A stretch of 41,697 nt of DNA from a virus (IMGVR_UViG_3300033153_006523:1-41697); one strand, 5' to 3'. Positions 29,443 through 39,879 are shown, counted from the first letter of the stretch. Notes: a model not told the origin generated them from the sequence alone. A program made the numbers and translations.

Positions 29443-30588
29443 ATGCTTACTGTACAAAATGTATATGACGCTTTTGCTCGCTATAAGCAAGATATTGATG
29501 ATGTGGGGGAAGCTGAATTTATTGAATGGACTAATTTCACTGCCCGTTTCATATATGATAAAGTTAAGCGTGTTGATCCTGAAAGATATGTTAATACGCA
29601 GCTGTATACTGTGGTTTTAGATCCACAAACAGAAAGTTTACCTACTGATCTCAAAGATTTGAGGCAGACGGCATGTGGATTGTATTTTTATGACACACGA
29701 AAAAGATCGGTAGTAACTTTTGATTCTACGGGTGACAGTGATGTGACTTTTAGTGATTCAGGAGGCACGAGTGCATACAATACTAATATTAAAGTGCAGG
29801 GCAATAGCTCAAGAGGGTATACAGGAGACGCAGCAGCCACTCTTATGTTGAGTTTTGGAACTGCTATAAATTGGGAAGATTTTGATGATGATGGACCTGA
29901 CAGTCCCAACAATGATTATATTTCTATTTGGGTTTATGTAGGCAACAGTGTGCCAACAAGTGCAACAATCGAATTTTCTACTTCAAGTGATGGATCGGAT
30001 GTTGGTGTAGAGCAATTTTCATATACTGACAGTTCATTATCGGCAGGATGGAATCAAATTAAAGTTCTAAAGAGTGCATTCACAGAAACTGGCAGCCCAG
30101 ATTGGGGGAGCCTAAGTTATTTGAGATTGATTTATACTGGTGGGGATACGACAACCAATGTTTATTGGGACAAGCTTGAATTAGTTGAAAGTGAGGTGAA
30201 CGGGAACGATGAAACCCAAGATAAACTTGCTTTACTGGGGTACGGGAATAAAAAAGAAGGATATTATTTCAATAAATCTAATATAGTTTTTACTGGAATT
30301 ACTGACAAAGATTATGTGATGAGGTACATTCCTTCATTGACAAAGTTTACAGCTCTTACGAATTCTATTTCAGTTGATGGGACTGCTACGGGAGCAGCAA
30401 TTGTTGATGATGAAGATTTAGAATATCTCGTAAAAGCTGTTGATGTACTTTATGAACAGTGGGATGTTGATCCATCGAAGGAGAGTCTTGCTGACTTTAG
30501 ATTTGTTAGAGCCTTAGGGGATACCATAGATGGTCACAGCCGTACTCCACAAATTGCTCAATCGTATGATTTTACTAATGATTTTTAA
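29443..30588 (+). CDS. Head-tail adaptor with inserted jelly-roll-like domain
   Basis: Residues 1 to 85 match podovirus head-tail adaptors (P22 gp4/T7 gp11-type): MLTVQNVYDAFARYKQDI, FIEWTNFTARFIYDKV, LPTDLKDLRQTACGLYFY. Residues about 90 to 235 form an inserted beta-sandwich like a carbohydrate-binding module (DYISIWVYVGNSVPTSATIEF, in part; YWDKLELVESEV). Residues 240 to 381 return to adaptor (KKEGYYFNKSNIVFTGI, DLEYLVKAVDVLYEQWDVD). It would close the portal and expose the extra domain. The insert is unusual. Confidence 0.65.
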   Translation: MLTVQNVYDAFARYKQDIDDVGEAEFIEWTNFTARFIYDKVKRVDPERYVNTQLYTVVLDPQTESLPTDLKDLRQTACGLYFYDTRKRSVVTFDSTGDSDVTFSDSGGTSAYNTNIKVQGNSSRGYTGDAAATLMLSFGTAINWEDFDDDGPDSPNNDYISIWVYVGNSVPTSATIEFSTSSDGSDVGVEQFSYTDSSLSAGWNQIKVLKSAFTETGSPDWGSLSYLRLIYTGGDTTTNVYWDKLELVESEVNGNDETQDKLALLGYGNKKEGYYFNKSNIVFTGITDKDYVMRYIPSLTKFTALTNSISVDGTATGAAIVDDEDLEYLVKAVDVLYEQWDVDPSKESLADFRFVRALGDTIDGHSRTPQIAQSYDFTNDF

Positions 30589-32168
30589 TGTACGCACCTC
30601 TTGATGTAAAAACTAGGGAAGGTCCAAAATATACAACCTCAATGATGCCAAAAAAGGGATTGAATTTTGAGGATCTACCACAAACGATGGATCTAGAGCA
30701 TGCCCTAAAGATTATAAATTATATCCCACATCGCTACGGAATAGAAAAGCGTAGGGGGTTAGCCAAGATCTTTGAACGAGTAGGCGCATTGCCAATATCG
30801 TTGCTTAAAGAATTCACGACGGGAGTATGGATTTTTGGATATTCAACCAAGATAGAAGCTTACGATACTGCAACAGAAACTTTTACTACTATTAAGAGCG
30901 ACTTCAGTGCCAATGATGGATTTGATGGTCAAAGATATGGTCAATACTTCTTTGTGTGCAATGGTGTAGAGAAGATATGGCGCATTGATAATGCTTTGGC
31001 TATTGGTGAAATAGCAGCTTCACCTATTTGTTCGGGGTTAAAGGTGATTGGCCCAAGGATGTATGCTTTTAATCTTTCTACAGATGAAACAGCAGTCCGA
31101 TATTCAGAAGTTGATAATGCTTCCAATCCTCCATTTGATGCTTGGACACAAACAACCGCTGCTGATACAGGCGGAACGGTAAATTATCGTAATGCTGGAA
31201 CCGCTAGGTCTGTTGTTCAGGTTGGTCCATACACAGCTGTTTTCTCTGATGATGGATTCTATTCATTTGTTATTAAGACGTTTGATTCTGCTGGGACAAC
31301 AAAGAAAACTGAAGTTATACAGAATTATACTGAGGATTATGGTGGAGCAAGGGGGGCTATTGAAACTAATGTGGGGATATTTTACACAAACGAAGCAGGT
31401 CTTTGGCAAATGGTGGATGTAGGTTTGACTGACACCCCCATGAGTCGACAACAAATTTTAACTTCAGAATTACTCGGAGGTGATTATTTTGAAGATATAG
31501 ATCAATCAAGTACCGATTTGGTTTATGATGCTAATCAAAAGTGCATTTTTGTTACAGTAGCCAAAGAGTCAGAATTTAATAATTTGGTAATTGGGTTTAA
31601 GCTTGATTTGAAGGCTTTTTTTGAAATTAAAGGTTGGAATATTAATAGATTTGCAAAGATCGGCCAAGTGATTTACGGAGCATCTTCGATAAAAACTACA
31701 GTTTATAAATTATTTGATGGCTACGATGATGATGGATCAGATATTGGAACAGAACTTTATCAGGAGATCCCGCTTGGAACATTATTTCATAAACATTCTC
31801 TTCTTGGAGTATATGCGGGTGGATTCTTAAGTCCAAGTACAGAATTGACAATTTCTTTTGATATTTATGATAAAGACGGTGTATTTATTGAAAATAAAGA
31901 ACAGTACCTATGGTCTCCTGAAGGCTCTTCTGTAGAATATGACGAATGGGGAAGTGCTCAATGGGGGGCAAGTGCTTGGGGTGGTGATTTCAATATTTCT
32001 GGTCTTGTCGAGAGCTTCGGTGGTGGTAGTCCTAAAATTGCTAATTTTCAGCGCCTCAGGATGCGTGTAACGAGTGGAGACACCTTAAGACACATTATTA
32101 ACTGGATCGTCCCTAAAACGCGAAGTAAAGAAGCAATAAAGAGGCGTAATATTTCACAAATAACTTAA
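30588..32168 (+). CDS. Tail nozzle/hub beta-propeller protein
   Basis: The 526-residue protein starts in a TAATG overlap with the adaptor. It has repeated beta units with aromatic ends, as in beta-propeller nozzles of P22/T7-like tails: GVWIFGYSTKIEAYDTAT, YFFVCNGVEKIWRIDNAL, GRMYAFNLSTDET-type strands, YTAVFSDDGFYSFVIKTF, and IFYTNEAGLWQMVDVG. Its N-terminal DLPQTMDLEHALKIINYIPH fits a tail nozzle. It forms the short tail tube through which DNA leaves. Confidence 0.7.
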   Translation: MYAPLDVKTREGPKYTTSMMPKKGLNFEDLPQTMDLEHALKIINYIPHRYGIEKRRGLAKIFERVGALPISLLKEFTTGVWIFGYSTKIEAYDTATETFTTIKSDFSANDGFDGQRYGQYFFVCNGVEKIWRIDNALAIGEIAASPICSGLKVIGPRMYAFNLSTDETAVRYSEVDNASNPPFDAWTQTTAADTGGTVNYRNAGTARSVVQVGPYTAVFSDDGFYSFVIKTFDSAGTTKKTEVIQNYTEDYGGARGAIETNVGIFYTNEAGLWQMVDVGLTDTPMSRQQILTSELLGGDYFEDIDQSSTDLVYDANQKCIFVTVAKESEFNNLVIGFKLDLKAFFEIKGWNINRFAKIGQVIYGASSIKTTVYKLFDGYDDDGSDIGTELYQEIPLGTLFHKHSLLGVYAGGFLSPSTELTISFDIYDKDGVFIENKEQYLWSPEGSSVEYDEWGSAQWGASAWGGDFNISGLVESFGGGSPKIANFQRLRMRVTSGDTLRHIINWIVPKTRSKEAIKRRNISQIT

Positions 32169-32174
32169 AATCTT

Positions 32175-34502
32175 ATGGGCAATGCAACAAAATTTCCTAC
32201 AATAGCAGAATTGGTATTATATCAATGGTCAAGGAAGGGCGCTCCATCTCCTAAGCTAGGAGCTCCTATTAGTGCCACTGCAACAACATTAACTTTTACA
32301 TCAGCCCTGAAGGATGAGACTGGAACTGTTATTGCAGGAAAGGCTTTTCCACTTGGTATCAAAAAAGCGAATAATTGGACTGAGACATGTCTCGTGACAA
32401 GTGGGATACTCCTGTATGATGCGCAGTCGGCTAATTTTACAGTAGGTGATATTTTAACTGGTGGGACGAGTGGAGCAACAGCTCTGATTGTTGAAGATAC
32501 TGATTCTGGAGCTACAGGAACATTAAATTTAATAGTAACGTCTGGAACATTCCAAAATAACGAAACAGTAACAGATTCTGCAGGAGGAAGTGCAACATCC
32601 AATGGGACATTGACTAATTCGGTTAGTGCAGATGGATTGACGGCTTCTAACGTAATTCGTGGTATAGATCCAGGGGGTTATGATTATACTGTTGGAGATA
32701 CAGATTTTGCTGATACTCATTTGGCTGATGAGCCTGTGTTTTGCAATATACCTGCATTTGTTCCAGAATTAATACGGTCTGTATTGCAAGGATTAATAGC
32801 TACTGGTGCTTCTGATCTCATTATTGGTATAGATATAGCTGGAACAGTTACCGTGAGTAGAAGTACTGGAGTGGGTACAAAGGCTGAATTTATTAGATGG
32901 AGTTCGGTTAATTCTAAAGTAGAATATTCAAACAATGGATCTGCATGGACAGCGATTGATGATACTGTCGCGAGTGTGCTATTCAAAGTTAGTTCAAACG
33001 ACACTACTCCTGGCTATTTAAATGGAAAAGCCGTTGGTGGTGACGGAATTGGTCTTACGGAGAATAATGATGGTGGAGATGAGACTTTGACGTGGGCGGC
33101 AGTGGTTGCAGATTTCGCGGGTGACGGAATCGAAGATGATGGATCAAACAATTTACAAACTTCATTTCCTCCTGATGGAGGACTTGAATTCAGTTCTAAT
33201 AAATTGAGAGTAAAAGTAAAAGCAGATAGTGGAATAACAAGAGATTCTGATGGAATATCTTTAACAGATGCTTACGATCCAACAAGAGAATTTACGGCTT
33301 ATGAAGCAGTAACAGCAGATCAAGCTGTAGCACTTCTGCCTATTGAAGTCCAATGGTATGACCAGTTGGCGGAAGCAGATTTAGCGCTTGGGGACGATAA
33401 TGCTAGACGTAAATATGCAATAAAAATTATTCCATCAGTTACATCTTCAACATTAACAACGATGTTATTTCGAGGGAATGAAATCGTTGGGGCTTCAACA
33501 TTAACTCTTACGATTTCTATCCAAGGAGACAATGCGGGTGAACCTGATGGATCTGCAATTACAAATGGAACAGCAAATACAATTGATGTTTCAACTTGGA
33601 CAACGAATTATGCTAGTAGGACAGCTACATGGGCAGCTGCGCCTACATTAACAGCAGGCACGACTTACTGGTTAGTATTTGAAGTAGATGGAACTGAAGC
33701 TGCCCAGGGAATAAATCTTGGAGACAATAGTACATATGATGAAAACTATCTTACATTCACACGATTAACATATGATTTGGATGCTGGCACTTGGGGGAAT
33801 TCTGCAACAAATGCGACACCATTCTTTTGGTTTAATACTCAATTAGTTTTACTTGGGATGGGTCTTTGTCCAACAGATGCTAGTTGGGGGGGCAGAACAT
33901 GGCCATTTGTAGGATTCGCGAGAGCCAATATTTCAGCGAATGCCACTGGTGATGTTTATGGGGATACTGTTCCAGGATTAAGTTTAACGCCTGGTCTGCC
34001 TTATTATCTTTCAGCAACTCCGGGAGTAATTACTCCAACTGCACCTTCTAGTTTCTATGATGGTGTAACAGCCCCAACAGATTTCACATATAGAGTTGGA
34101 AGGGCGGAAGATACTACTAATTTAAAAATAGAAAAAGGGCAAAAGAGGGTATTAATAAAAGAAACAGGTGCAGCGATTACTGCAAATACGACAAGGCAGT
34201 ATATAACATGGTTCAAGCCAGAAGTTATACGAGTTTCAGGAGTGCAAACGGGTGGAAGTAATTCGTCTATATCGGCAGGATTAGTAACTGCAGGAGCGAT
34301 TGATTCTGGGGTAGGAATGACGTATGATAATGCAGCAGCAGGGGCGGTAACCTCAGACGATACAAGATCTATAGTTGAGGACCCCACCGAGGGAAATGAT
34401 ATTGTTGGTGCAGCTTCTGGGTTTACTACGGCAGGGTTCACTTACACTTATACGGAAACTGGAACGTCTTCGCTTTTTGCATTATTAGAAGCAATACAAT
34501 AA
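32175..34502 (+). CDS. Large tail fibre-like protein
   Basis: The 775-residue protein is Gly/Thr/Asp-rich and beta-type. Fibre-like features are LTFTSALKDETGTVIAGKAF, SGATALIVEDTDSGATGTLN, GDGIGLTENNDGGDETLTW, and ANSDGISLTD-type turns. The N-terminus (FPTIAELVLYQWSRKGAP) may bind the nozzle. The C-terminal quarter (KRVLIKETGAAITANTTRQY) may be the trimerising tip. It probably recognises the host. Confidence 0.6.
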   Translation: MGNATKFPTIAELVLYQWSRKGAPSPKLGAPISATATTLTFTSALKDETGTVIAGKAFPLGIKKANNWTETCLVTSGILLYDAQSANFTVGDILTGGTSGATALIVEDTDSGATGTLNLIVTSGTFQNNETVTDSAGGSATSNGTLTNSVSADGLTASNVIRGIDPGGYDYTVGDTDFADTHLADEPVFCNIPAFVPELIRSVLQGLIATGASDLIIGIDIAGTVTVSRSTGVGTKAEFIRWSSVNSKVEYSNNGSAWTAIDDTVASVLFKVSSNDTTPGYLNGKAVGGDGIGLTENNDGGDETLTWAAVVADFAGDGIEDDGSNNLQTSFPPDGGLEFSSNKLRVKVKADSGITRDSDGISLTDAYDPTREFTAYEAVTADQAVALLPIEVQWYDQLAEADLALGDDNARRKYAIKIIPSVTSSTLTTMLFRGNEIVGASTLTLTISIQGDNAGEPDGSAITNGTANTIDVSTWTTNYASRTATWAAAPTLTAGTTYWLVFEVDGTEAAQGINLGDNSTYDENYLTFTRLTYDLDAGTWGNSATNATPFFWFNTQLVLLGMGLCPTDASWGGRTWPFVGFARANISANATGDVYGDTVPGLSLTPGLPYYLSATPGVITPTAPSSFYDGVTAPTDFTYRVGRAEDTTNLKIEKGQKRVLIKETGAAITANTTRQYITWFKPEVIRVSGVQTGGSNSSISAGLVTAGAIDSGVGMTYDNAAAGAVTSDDTRSIVEDPTEGNDIVGAASGFTTAGFTYTYTETGTSSLFALLEAIQ

Positions 34503-34512
34503 TAAATAAAAT

Positions 34513-36999
34513 ATGCCACAATCATATGAGGAATTAAAAAAGCCGAAAGTTGCTACTTATCCTGGCACTACCATACCTTTGACAGAAACTATGAAAAAAG
34601 GAAATCAAACTTTTACGGCTTCGGGGTTTAATACTATGTCTAAACAAAAAGAGAAAGGGACGAAGACTAAAGCAGGATTTTTGAAGTTGACGGAAGGTGT
34701 TGGAACTCCTCCAACGGAAGTTAATGCTCCAGGAGATAATTCAGGAGTATCTGCAGCAGCGGTTAATGTTGCAGTTACACCATCCCCTGCAGATACAGCA
34801 ACTCCTCTTGAGGAATTATCAGCAGAAGAATTAGAAAATCGAGATAGGCTGGCCCAAGAAGGATTAGTAGAAAAGGGTTTGAAAGAAGGTGTGGCGGTTG
34901 GGGAAAGGTATGGTGTTTACGGTGAAGAAGATAAACCATCCACTTCAATTGAAGAGGTGGTGGGCAAATTCAAAAAGCGTCAACAAGAAGATACAGGCTA
35001 TTTAACACAGCAGCAGGCAAGACAAAAAGAGCTAGATGTGGCTGAAGCTGAAAGATTCAAAAAACAAGCGCGAGGTGCGACAGGTGCTACAGCGGCAGCA
35101 TTTGCCCAAGGACGTGAGGGGGCAATGAGTGGTACAGCTCCTACTATTTCAAAGGAATTCACTACTGAAATGGATAAAAGAATTGTGGAGAATTCTACAC
35201 GAATGAATGCGGCTCAGGCCCAAAGAGATAATTTGCAATTACAGCTTAAAAGAGCACAAGAAGATGGCAATGATGCACTCGCGACTTCATTAGGAAGATC
35301 TTTGGCTGCTGCACAAGTTGAAATTGACCAAACAAGGTCCAATTATCTAAATTCTCTTACGCAAGCTAACCAAGAGGCTCGTTTGGCAGGGCAGGCTACA
35401 AGGCAGGGCATAGCATCGTTTACGGGTATGGTGGACACAGGTGCCACAATGACCACAGAAGGTATAATGGGGATGGCGAAATCATTAAATATTCCAACTG
35501 AGGTAGCGCTTGATTACTACCAAGGGGCTGAGAATATAAGGACTGATAAGCAATTAAATTTAGAAGAAAAAGCTATTAAACTTGATGATCTCAAGTTTGG
35601 ATTTGATGAAAAGATCCAAGGAATAAGAGGTGAAGAAGCACAAAAAGTATCAGATTTTGGCAAATTAGCTAAATCAGGAAATTATTCACCAGAACAGTTA
35701 GCGACTTTTGCGCAGGCGATGAATATACCGAACGATATGAATCCTATGTACCAATCTGACATGAGGATGAAAGAAGCTGAACTTAAGGTCGCAGAATATG
35801 AAGCTGCAAACTTGGGGAAAGGTCCACGTCCAGGAACTTTAGAGCATTTACAATATCAAAAAGCTAAATTAGATTTACAAATTGCACAAGCTGAAAATAC
35901 GGAATATACGGGCCAAGTACCCGAAAGTGCATATAAAGACATATTTTTTCAAGGAGGCACAAACAGAAGCCAGAGAAGTAAAATAGGTGGAGATAATATT
36001 AGAGAATGCGGGGAGGGTTATAACGATATAACTAATGGAGGAAATGTTGGAAATGGTTTCAATACGGGGCCTGGCAACAAGATGTCATTCGTTACTAAAA
36101 GGAGCAATCCAGTAGTGGGGAATGGTTTAGTTACAAAGCATGGCGGGAAAACATATGGTCACATGGAAACTGTCATAAATTTTAATCCTATAACTAATAC
36201 GGTAGTGGCTGGAGGATGGAATTATCGTGGAGACGGTAAATGGAGTACTCGAACATTGACTGTGGATGAATTAAATCAGAAGTATGGAGATGACTGGGGT
36301 TTTACAGATTCTACTCTAAAAGGAGAATATGCTGATAAGCTTTCAGCAGCAAGTATCGCAGCGACACCAGACAATGAAGTCGAGAGAAGGACGCAAGAAT
36401 GGATCGATAAAGGTGTTGGTGCTGAGGCTGCAAGAAAGAGGGCTGAAGAAGATGTTTTGGCAGGAGAGGAAGAGGCAGAAGTTAAAGAGAAAAAGCAGTT
36501 ACCTCCTAATCAGGTGGTTATGCTCGAAGATGCTAAGTTCTTGCCTGGGACATTGGATAAATTAGAATCTACAATACAATCAGGGGCTGGGTCGTTTGAT
36601 CCAATTTGGGGAAATATTGATGTAATCAACCCTCTAGCTTGGTATGATACAAATAAACAGGTGATGAATGCAGAAGTAAGATTAGCTTCTCAATTGATTG
36701 GTAAATATATGGAAGGTGGAGTCTTGAGAAAAGAAGATGAAATAAAATATAGAGAAATGTTACCAAAGAATACTGATACAAGGGATGTTGCTTTGGGTAA
36801 ACTGGAACAAGTTCGATCAATGTTAAAATCAAAGACTCAAGGATACGTCGAGGGATTCAATAATTCAGATTACGATGTAACTAATTACATGGGTCAACTC
36901 AATGAACTTGGTGGGACCGTGGAGGTTGCTGATAGTTATGGTGGATATAGTATTCCTGTTGCAAATGATTCACATATTAATTCTTTAGACGATATATAA
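34513..36999 (+). CDS. Internal virion protein with CHAP-like peptidoglycan hydrolase domain
   Basis: Residues 1 to 490 are helical, with long coiled coils (ARQKELDVAEAERFKKQARG, LQLQLKRAQEDGNDALATSL). Residues about 490 to 600 carry a CHAP or NlpC/P60-like domain: RECGEGYND with Cys499, YGHMETVI with His550, then GGWNYRGDGKW for the third polar residue. The C-terminus is helical. It is probably ejected with the DNA to open the cell wall during entry. The catalytic assignment is from spacing and needs a structural check. Confidence 0.6.
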   Translation: MPQSYEELKKPKVATYPGTTIPLTETMKKGNQTFTASGFNTMSKQKEKGTKTKAGFLKLTEGVGTPPTEVNAPGDNSGVSAAAVNVAVTPSPADTATPLEELSAEELENRDRLAQEGLVEKGLKEGVAVGERYGVYGEEDKPSTSIEEVVGKFKKRQQEDTGYLTQQQARQKELDVAEAERFKKQARGATGATAAAFAQGREGAMSGTAPTISKEFTTEMDKRIVENSTRMNAAQAQRDNLQLQLKRAQEDGNDALATSLGRSLAAAQVEIDQTRSNYLNSLTQANQEARLAGQATRQGIASFTGMVDTGATMTTEGIMGMAKSLNIPTEVALDYYQGAENIRTDKQLNLEEKAIKLDDLKFGFDEKIQGIRGEEAQKVSDFGKLAKSGNYSPEQLATFAQAMNIPNDMNPMYQSDMRMKEAELKVAEYEAANLGKGPRPGTLEHLQYQKAKLDLQIAQAENTEYTGQVPESAYKDIFFQGGTNRSQRSKIGGDNIRECGEGYNDITNGGNVGNGFNTGPGNKMSFVTKRSNPVVGNGLVTKHGGKTYGHMETVINFNPITNTVVAGGWNYRGDGKWSTRTLTVDELNQKYGDDWGFTDSTLKGEYADKLSAASIAATPDNEVERRTQEWIDKGVGAEAARKRAEEDVLAGEEEAEVKEKKQLPPNQVVMLEDAKFLPGTLDKLESTIQSGAGSFDPIWGNIDVINPLAWYDTNKQVMNAEVRLASQLIGKYMEGGVLRKEDEIKYREMLPKNTDTRDVALGKLEQVRSMLKSKTQGYVEGFNNSDYDVTNYMGQLNELGGTVEVADSYGGYSIPVANDSHINSLDDI

Positions 37000-39167
37000 T
37001 GCCAAATCAAACAATACAATCATATTTAGAGGACAATACTGTTGATCTTGCTAAAAGAGAAAAGGTCTTAGGAGCTTTGAAGGCTGGACAAGATGAGGGG
37101 AAACTAGCAGAAATGATTTCGCAAAAATATCCTCAATATAAATCAGCAACAGGTCCCGCACCTGGTGCTGCCCCAAGTATTCCCGGATATACTGCTGTCC
37201 CTGATGTTGGAGGAAAAGCTCCTTCGATCATAGAAAGAGTTCAGCAAGGCCCTGCTGGCGAATTGGCAGGGAATGTAGCGGAAGCAGTAAAGGCGGGCGT
37301 ATTAAAGGGTGGCGAAGGGGTACAAAAGGTTGGAGCAGCAGTCACTGGTGATACTGCAGAGTTGGAAGGATATAGGCAATTTTATGGAATAAAAAAGCCA
37401 GAAGAATATAGTGAACAAAAATTATCGCCAGAAGAGCGTGGCTTAATAGCAGGGGAAGGAATTACAGAGACAGTAAGTGGGACACTTGAAGGGGCTTTTA
37501 GTCCTGTTACTGGGACGATAGAGTCTGTAGAGCCATTGAAGGCTATTGCTCAACCTGTTTTTGCTGCAATAGGTGAAGTTGCACAAGCGGGATCGGGTCA
37601 ATTCAAGAATGCTCTAAAGGGGGCAGGGGTTGAGTTATCTCCTGAGCAAGAAGCTGTTATAGATGAAGGAATGGCGAATCTTACTAATTTATTTTTAATA
37701 AAAGCAACTGAGAATGTAGGAAAATACAAAAGTTTAGAAACAGCCAAGGCTAAATCTTATGGATTGATTAATGAAGCAATGAAGAAGGGGGATTTAGGTA
37801 AAGTGAAGACAATAATATCAGATTTAGAAGGATTAGCTTCCAAGACTGCTCCATTGACGGGGAGAACGATAGGTTCAGCTTTAGAGGGCGTAAAAAGTAT
37901 TACTAGGCCATTTGCGGAAGGCCTTAAAGGTACAGCAGGATCTGCAGGGGTAATTGCTGGTGAGATGGCAGGAAAAGTACTACCTTCAACTAAAAAGGCT
38001 ATTAATGCTTTAGAGCAAGATTATTATAAATGGTCTGGAGCTACAAAGGCAGGAGTCAAAAAGATGCGTGCAGCAGAAGCCAGGACACTTAAAATGGATA
38101 AATCTGGAACGACTGGAAGAGCTCCGCAAAGAGTATTAGCAGAATCAGGAATTATTCCTAAGACGGAAGGCACTAAATTCTCAACAATGGATCAAGCTAT
38201 TGAGCTCAGAGGGAAAATCGAACCTTATGTAAAAGCTCAACAGGAGGCAGTAGCCGCAGCAGAAAAGACAACAGCTCCAATCAAAACGGCTGAATTTATG
38301 GAGAAAGTTATTGAGGATATAAGAACCAAGGAGAATGTTGCGAGCGGGAAAGCTGCAAAGTTAGAGGCTGAAATTAGACGTGAATTCAATAATTATAAAA
38401 AAGAATATGGAGAAGAAATGCTTTTAAGCACAGTCAATGAGATTAAATCTGCTCGCTGGAAAGATTCCAAATTTGATTTTACGCAACCATTAAAAGGTGA
38501 TGTGAATTATGCTATTGCTAAAGCAGCCCAAAAGAGTATTGAAAAAACCGCGAAAAAAGCTGGGTTAGATGATGTTGCTCAACTTAATAGAGAAATCGGG
38601 GATGTGTTGGAAGCGTCTAAATTCCTTGAATCCTTAGATGGAAATACATTAAAGGGAGGACGGTTGGGTAAATATGCGTTTGGTACTATAGGGGCAATTG
38701 GTGGAACGTCAATAGGGCCAGTAGGGACTTTCCTTGGAGCAGTTGGTGGAAACGTTATAGCAGACCTATTAATGAAAAGAAGCGTTTCTCCTATTGTTAG
38801 AAGGACTATTCTTAAGGCAATAAAAGATAAAGATCCTGTAGCATTTACTAAGGTGAAAGAATGGATGAAATCGCCAGAAGCTAAACAAAGACTCTTGGAG
38901 TCTCCCAAAAAAGGATCTTCAACTAAAATTGAATCTACTGAGACAGTAGAGTTGCCAGCAAAGACGGGATCAACTATAGAAGCTCAAGAGGCTGCTCGGA
39001 TTGCTCCTCAGAAAGCAACGCAAGAATTCGTTGAAAAAGCTTTAACCCCGCAAGAACAGAAATTATTGCAAGCTCCAAAGGGTGAGAAATCAACAGGGGA
39101 GCCTATAAGTTTGCATAGCCGTTCGCAATCAACAATTGAGGCCAAAGAAAAATTATCTAGAAGTTAA
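36999..39167 (+). CDS. Internal virion/DNA-ejection protein-like
   Basis: The 722-residue protein starts in a TAATG overlap with the previous gene. It is Ala/Gly/Lys-rich and helical (VQQGPAGELAGNVAEAVKAG, KATENVGKYKSLETAKAK-type stretches). A Gly-rich hydrophobic region lies near residues 560 to 595 (FGTIGAIGGTSIGPVGTFLG), which could cross a membrane. The layout resembles large ejection proteins of podoviruses that form a channel into the cell. No enzyme motif is seen. Confidence 0.55.
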   Translation: MPNQTIQSYLEDNTVDLAKREKVLGALKAGQDEGKLAEMISQKYPQYKSATGPAPGAAPSIPGYTAVPDVGGKAPSIIERVQQGPAGELAGNVAEAVKAGVLKGGEGVQKVGAAVTGDTAELEGYRQFYGIKKPEEYSEQKLSPEERGLIAGEGITETVSGTLEGAFSPVTGTIESVEPLKAIAQPVFAAIGEVAQAGSGQFKNALKGAGVELSPEQEAVIDEGMANLTNLFLIKATENVGKYKSLETAKAKSYGLINEAMKKGDLGKVKTIISDLEGLASKTAPLTGRTIGSALEGVKSITRPFAEGLKGTAGSAGVIAGEMAGKVLPSTKKAINALEQDYYKWSGATKAGVKKMRAAEARTLKMDKSGTTGRAPQRVLAESGIIPKTEGTKFSTMDQAIELRGKIEPYVKAQQEAVAAAEKTTAPIKTAEFMEKVIEDIRTKENVASGKAAKLEAEIRREFNNYKKEYGEEMLLSTVNEIKSARWKDSKFDFTQPLKGDVNYAIAKAAQKSIEKTAKKAGLDDVAQLNREIGDVLEASKFLESLDGNTLKGGRLGKYAFGTIGAIGGTSIGPVGTFLGAVGGNVIADLLMKRSVSPIVRRTILKAIKDKDPVAFTKVKEWMKSPEAKQRLLESPKKGSSTKIESTETVELPAKTGSTIEAQEAARIAPQKATQEFVEKALTPQEQKLLQAPKGEKSTGEPISLHSRSQSTIEAKEKLSRS

Positions 39168-39281
39168 TTCTTCTAAGCCCATTACTACCAAAGGAAAGAA
39201 TAGGCACATTGCCATACTCCAAAATCCAATAAATGGGAATGCAATAATTACAACTGTGGCAAGTAAGATTTTTACAAACAT
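39153..39281 (-). CDS. Small membrane protein, 42 aa
   Basis: ATG at 39281 starts a 42-codon frame (product MFVKILLATVVIIAFPFIGF) with two hydrophobic stretches and a short end MGLEELTSR. It converges with the ejection gene, overlapping its last 15 bases. It follows the Rha fragment at 39304 by 22 bases. Function unknown. Confidence 0.45.
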   Translation of the reverse strand: MFVKILLATVVIIAFPFIGFWSMAMCLFFPLVVMGLEELTSR

Positions 39282-39303
39282 GTAGTAGTTTTTAATTAAT
39301 AGA

Positions 39304-39879
39304 TCATACAGTATCACAAATAGCAGCGGGTGTCAAGGGGCTGAATTTAAATTGTAGTTGTGATTTTCCAAATGTACATACTTCTTGCTTTGCCAGCAGA
39401 TATATTTCCTTGTAATGTAAATTGGCTTCTATGCCTTGTTCTATGACTCTTGATGCCAGCGTTTCAGCAATAAATAGTTCTGCGAGCTGGAAATTATCAA
39501 GATGATTCCTGAATTCAGAACCTACCTTCTCGCCTTTGGCAAGATAGCCTAATGCTTTGTATGTTTCTTTCGTAAGTGTTGAATAATAAAACTTGGCATT
39601 TGTACTTCCTTGGCTTATTGCATGATCTACGAGATCCTTGATTGAGTCTGTAACTTCGGATCTTGCAATCTTCCCTTGTTCTCTTGCGGCCTTGAATTGT
39701 GAATTTTCTAGTTTTAGTATATAGCGCTCCATATCATAGAATGCATCATTAAACATGCATTGGATATCAAATGCTTTCTTCCCGGACATTTGCATAATTA
39801 GCAGAGTGAACGCTGGTTTATTCATTTTGTATCTTTCGTAAGTATGTCCATTTTCAGAAATATACTTTTCTAAAATCAA
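39304..39879 (-). CDS. Rha-type regulator, C-terminal part (split gene)
   Basis: Begins at a TTG, in frame with the upstream fragment. It holds the rest of a Rha-type DNA-binding domain: YISENGHTYERYKMNKPAFT, LLIMQMSGKKAFDIQCMF, FYDMERYILKLE. The rest (about 100 residues) resembles the Rha C-terminal region (FYYSTLTKETYKALGYLAKG, EANLHYKEIYLLAKQEV). Two in-frame stops, TAG and TAA, separate it from the N-terminal part at 39886-40050. The original protein was probably one of about 245 residues. It may be a pseudogene or two subunits. Confidence 0.65.
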   Translation of the reverse strand: MILEKYISENGHTYERYKMNKPAFTLLIMQMSGKKAFDIQCMFNDAFYDMERYILKLENSQFKAAREQGKIARSEVTDSIKDLVDHAISQGSTNAKFYYSTLTKETYKALGYLAKGEKVGSEFRNHLDNFQLAELFIAETLASRVIEQGIEANLHYKEIYLLAKQEVCTFGKSQLQFKFSPLTPAAICDTV

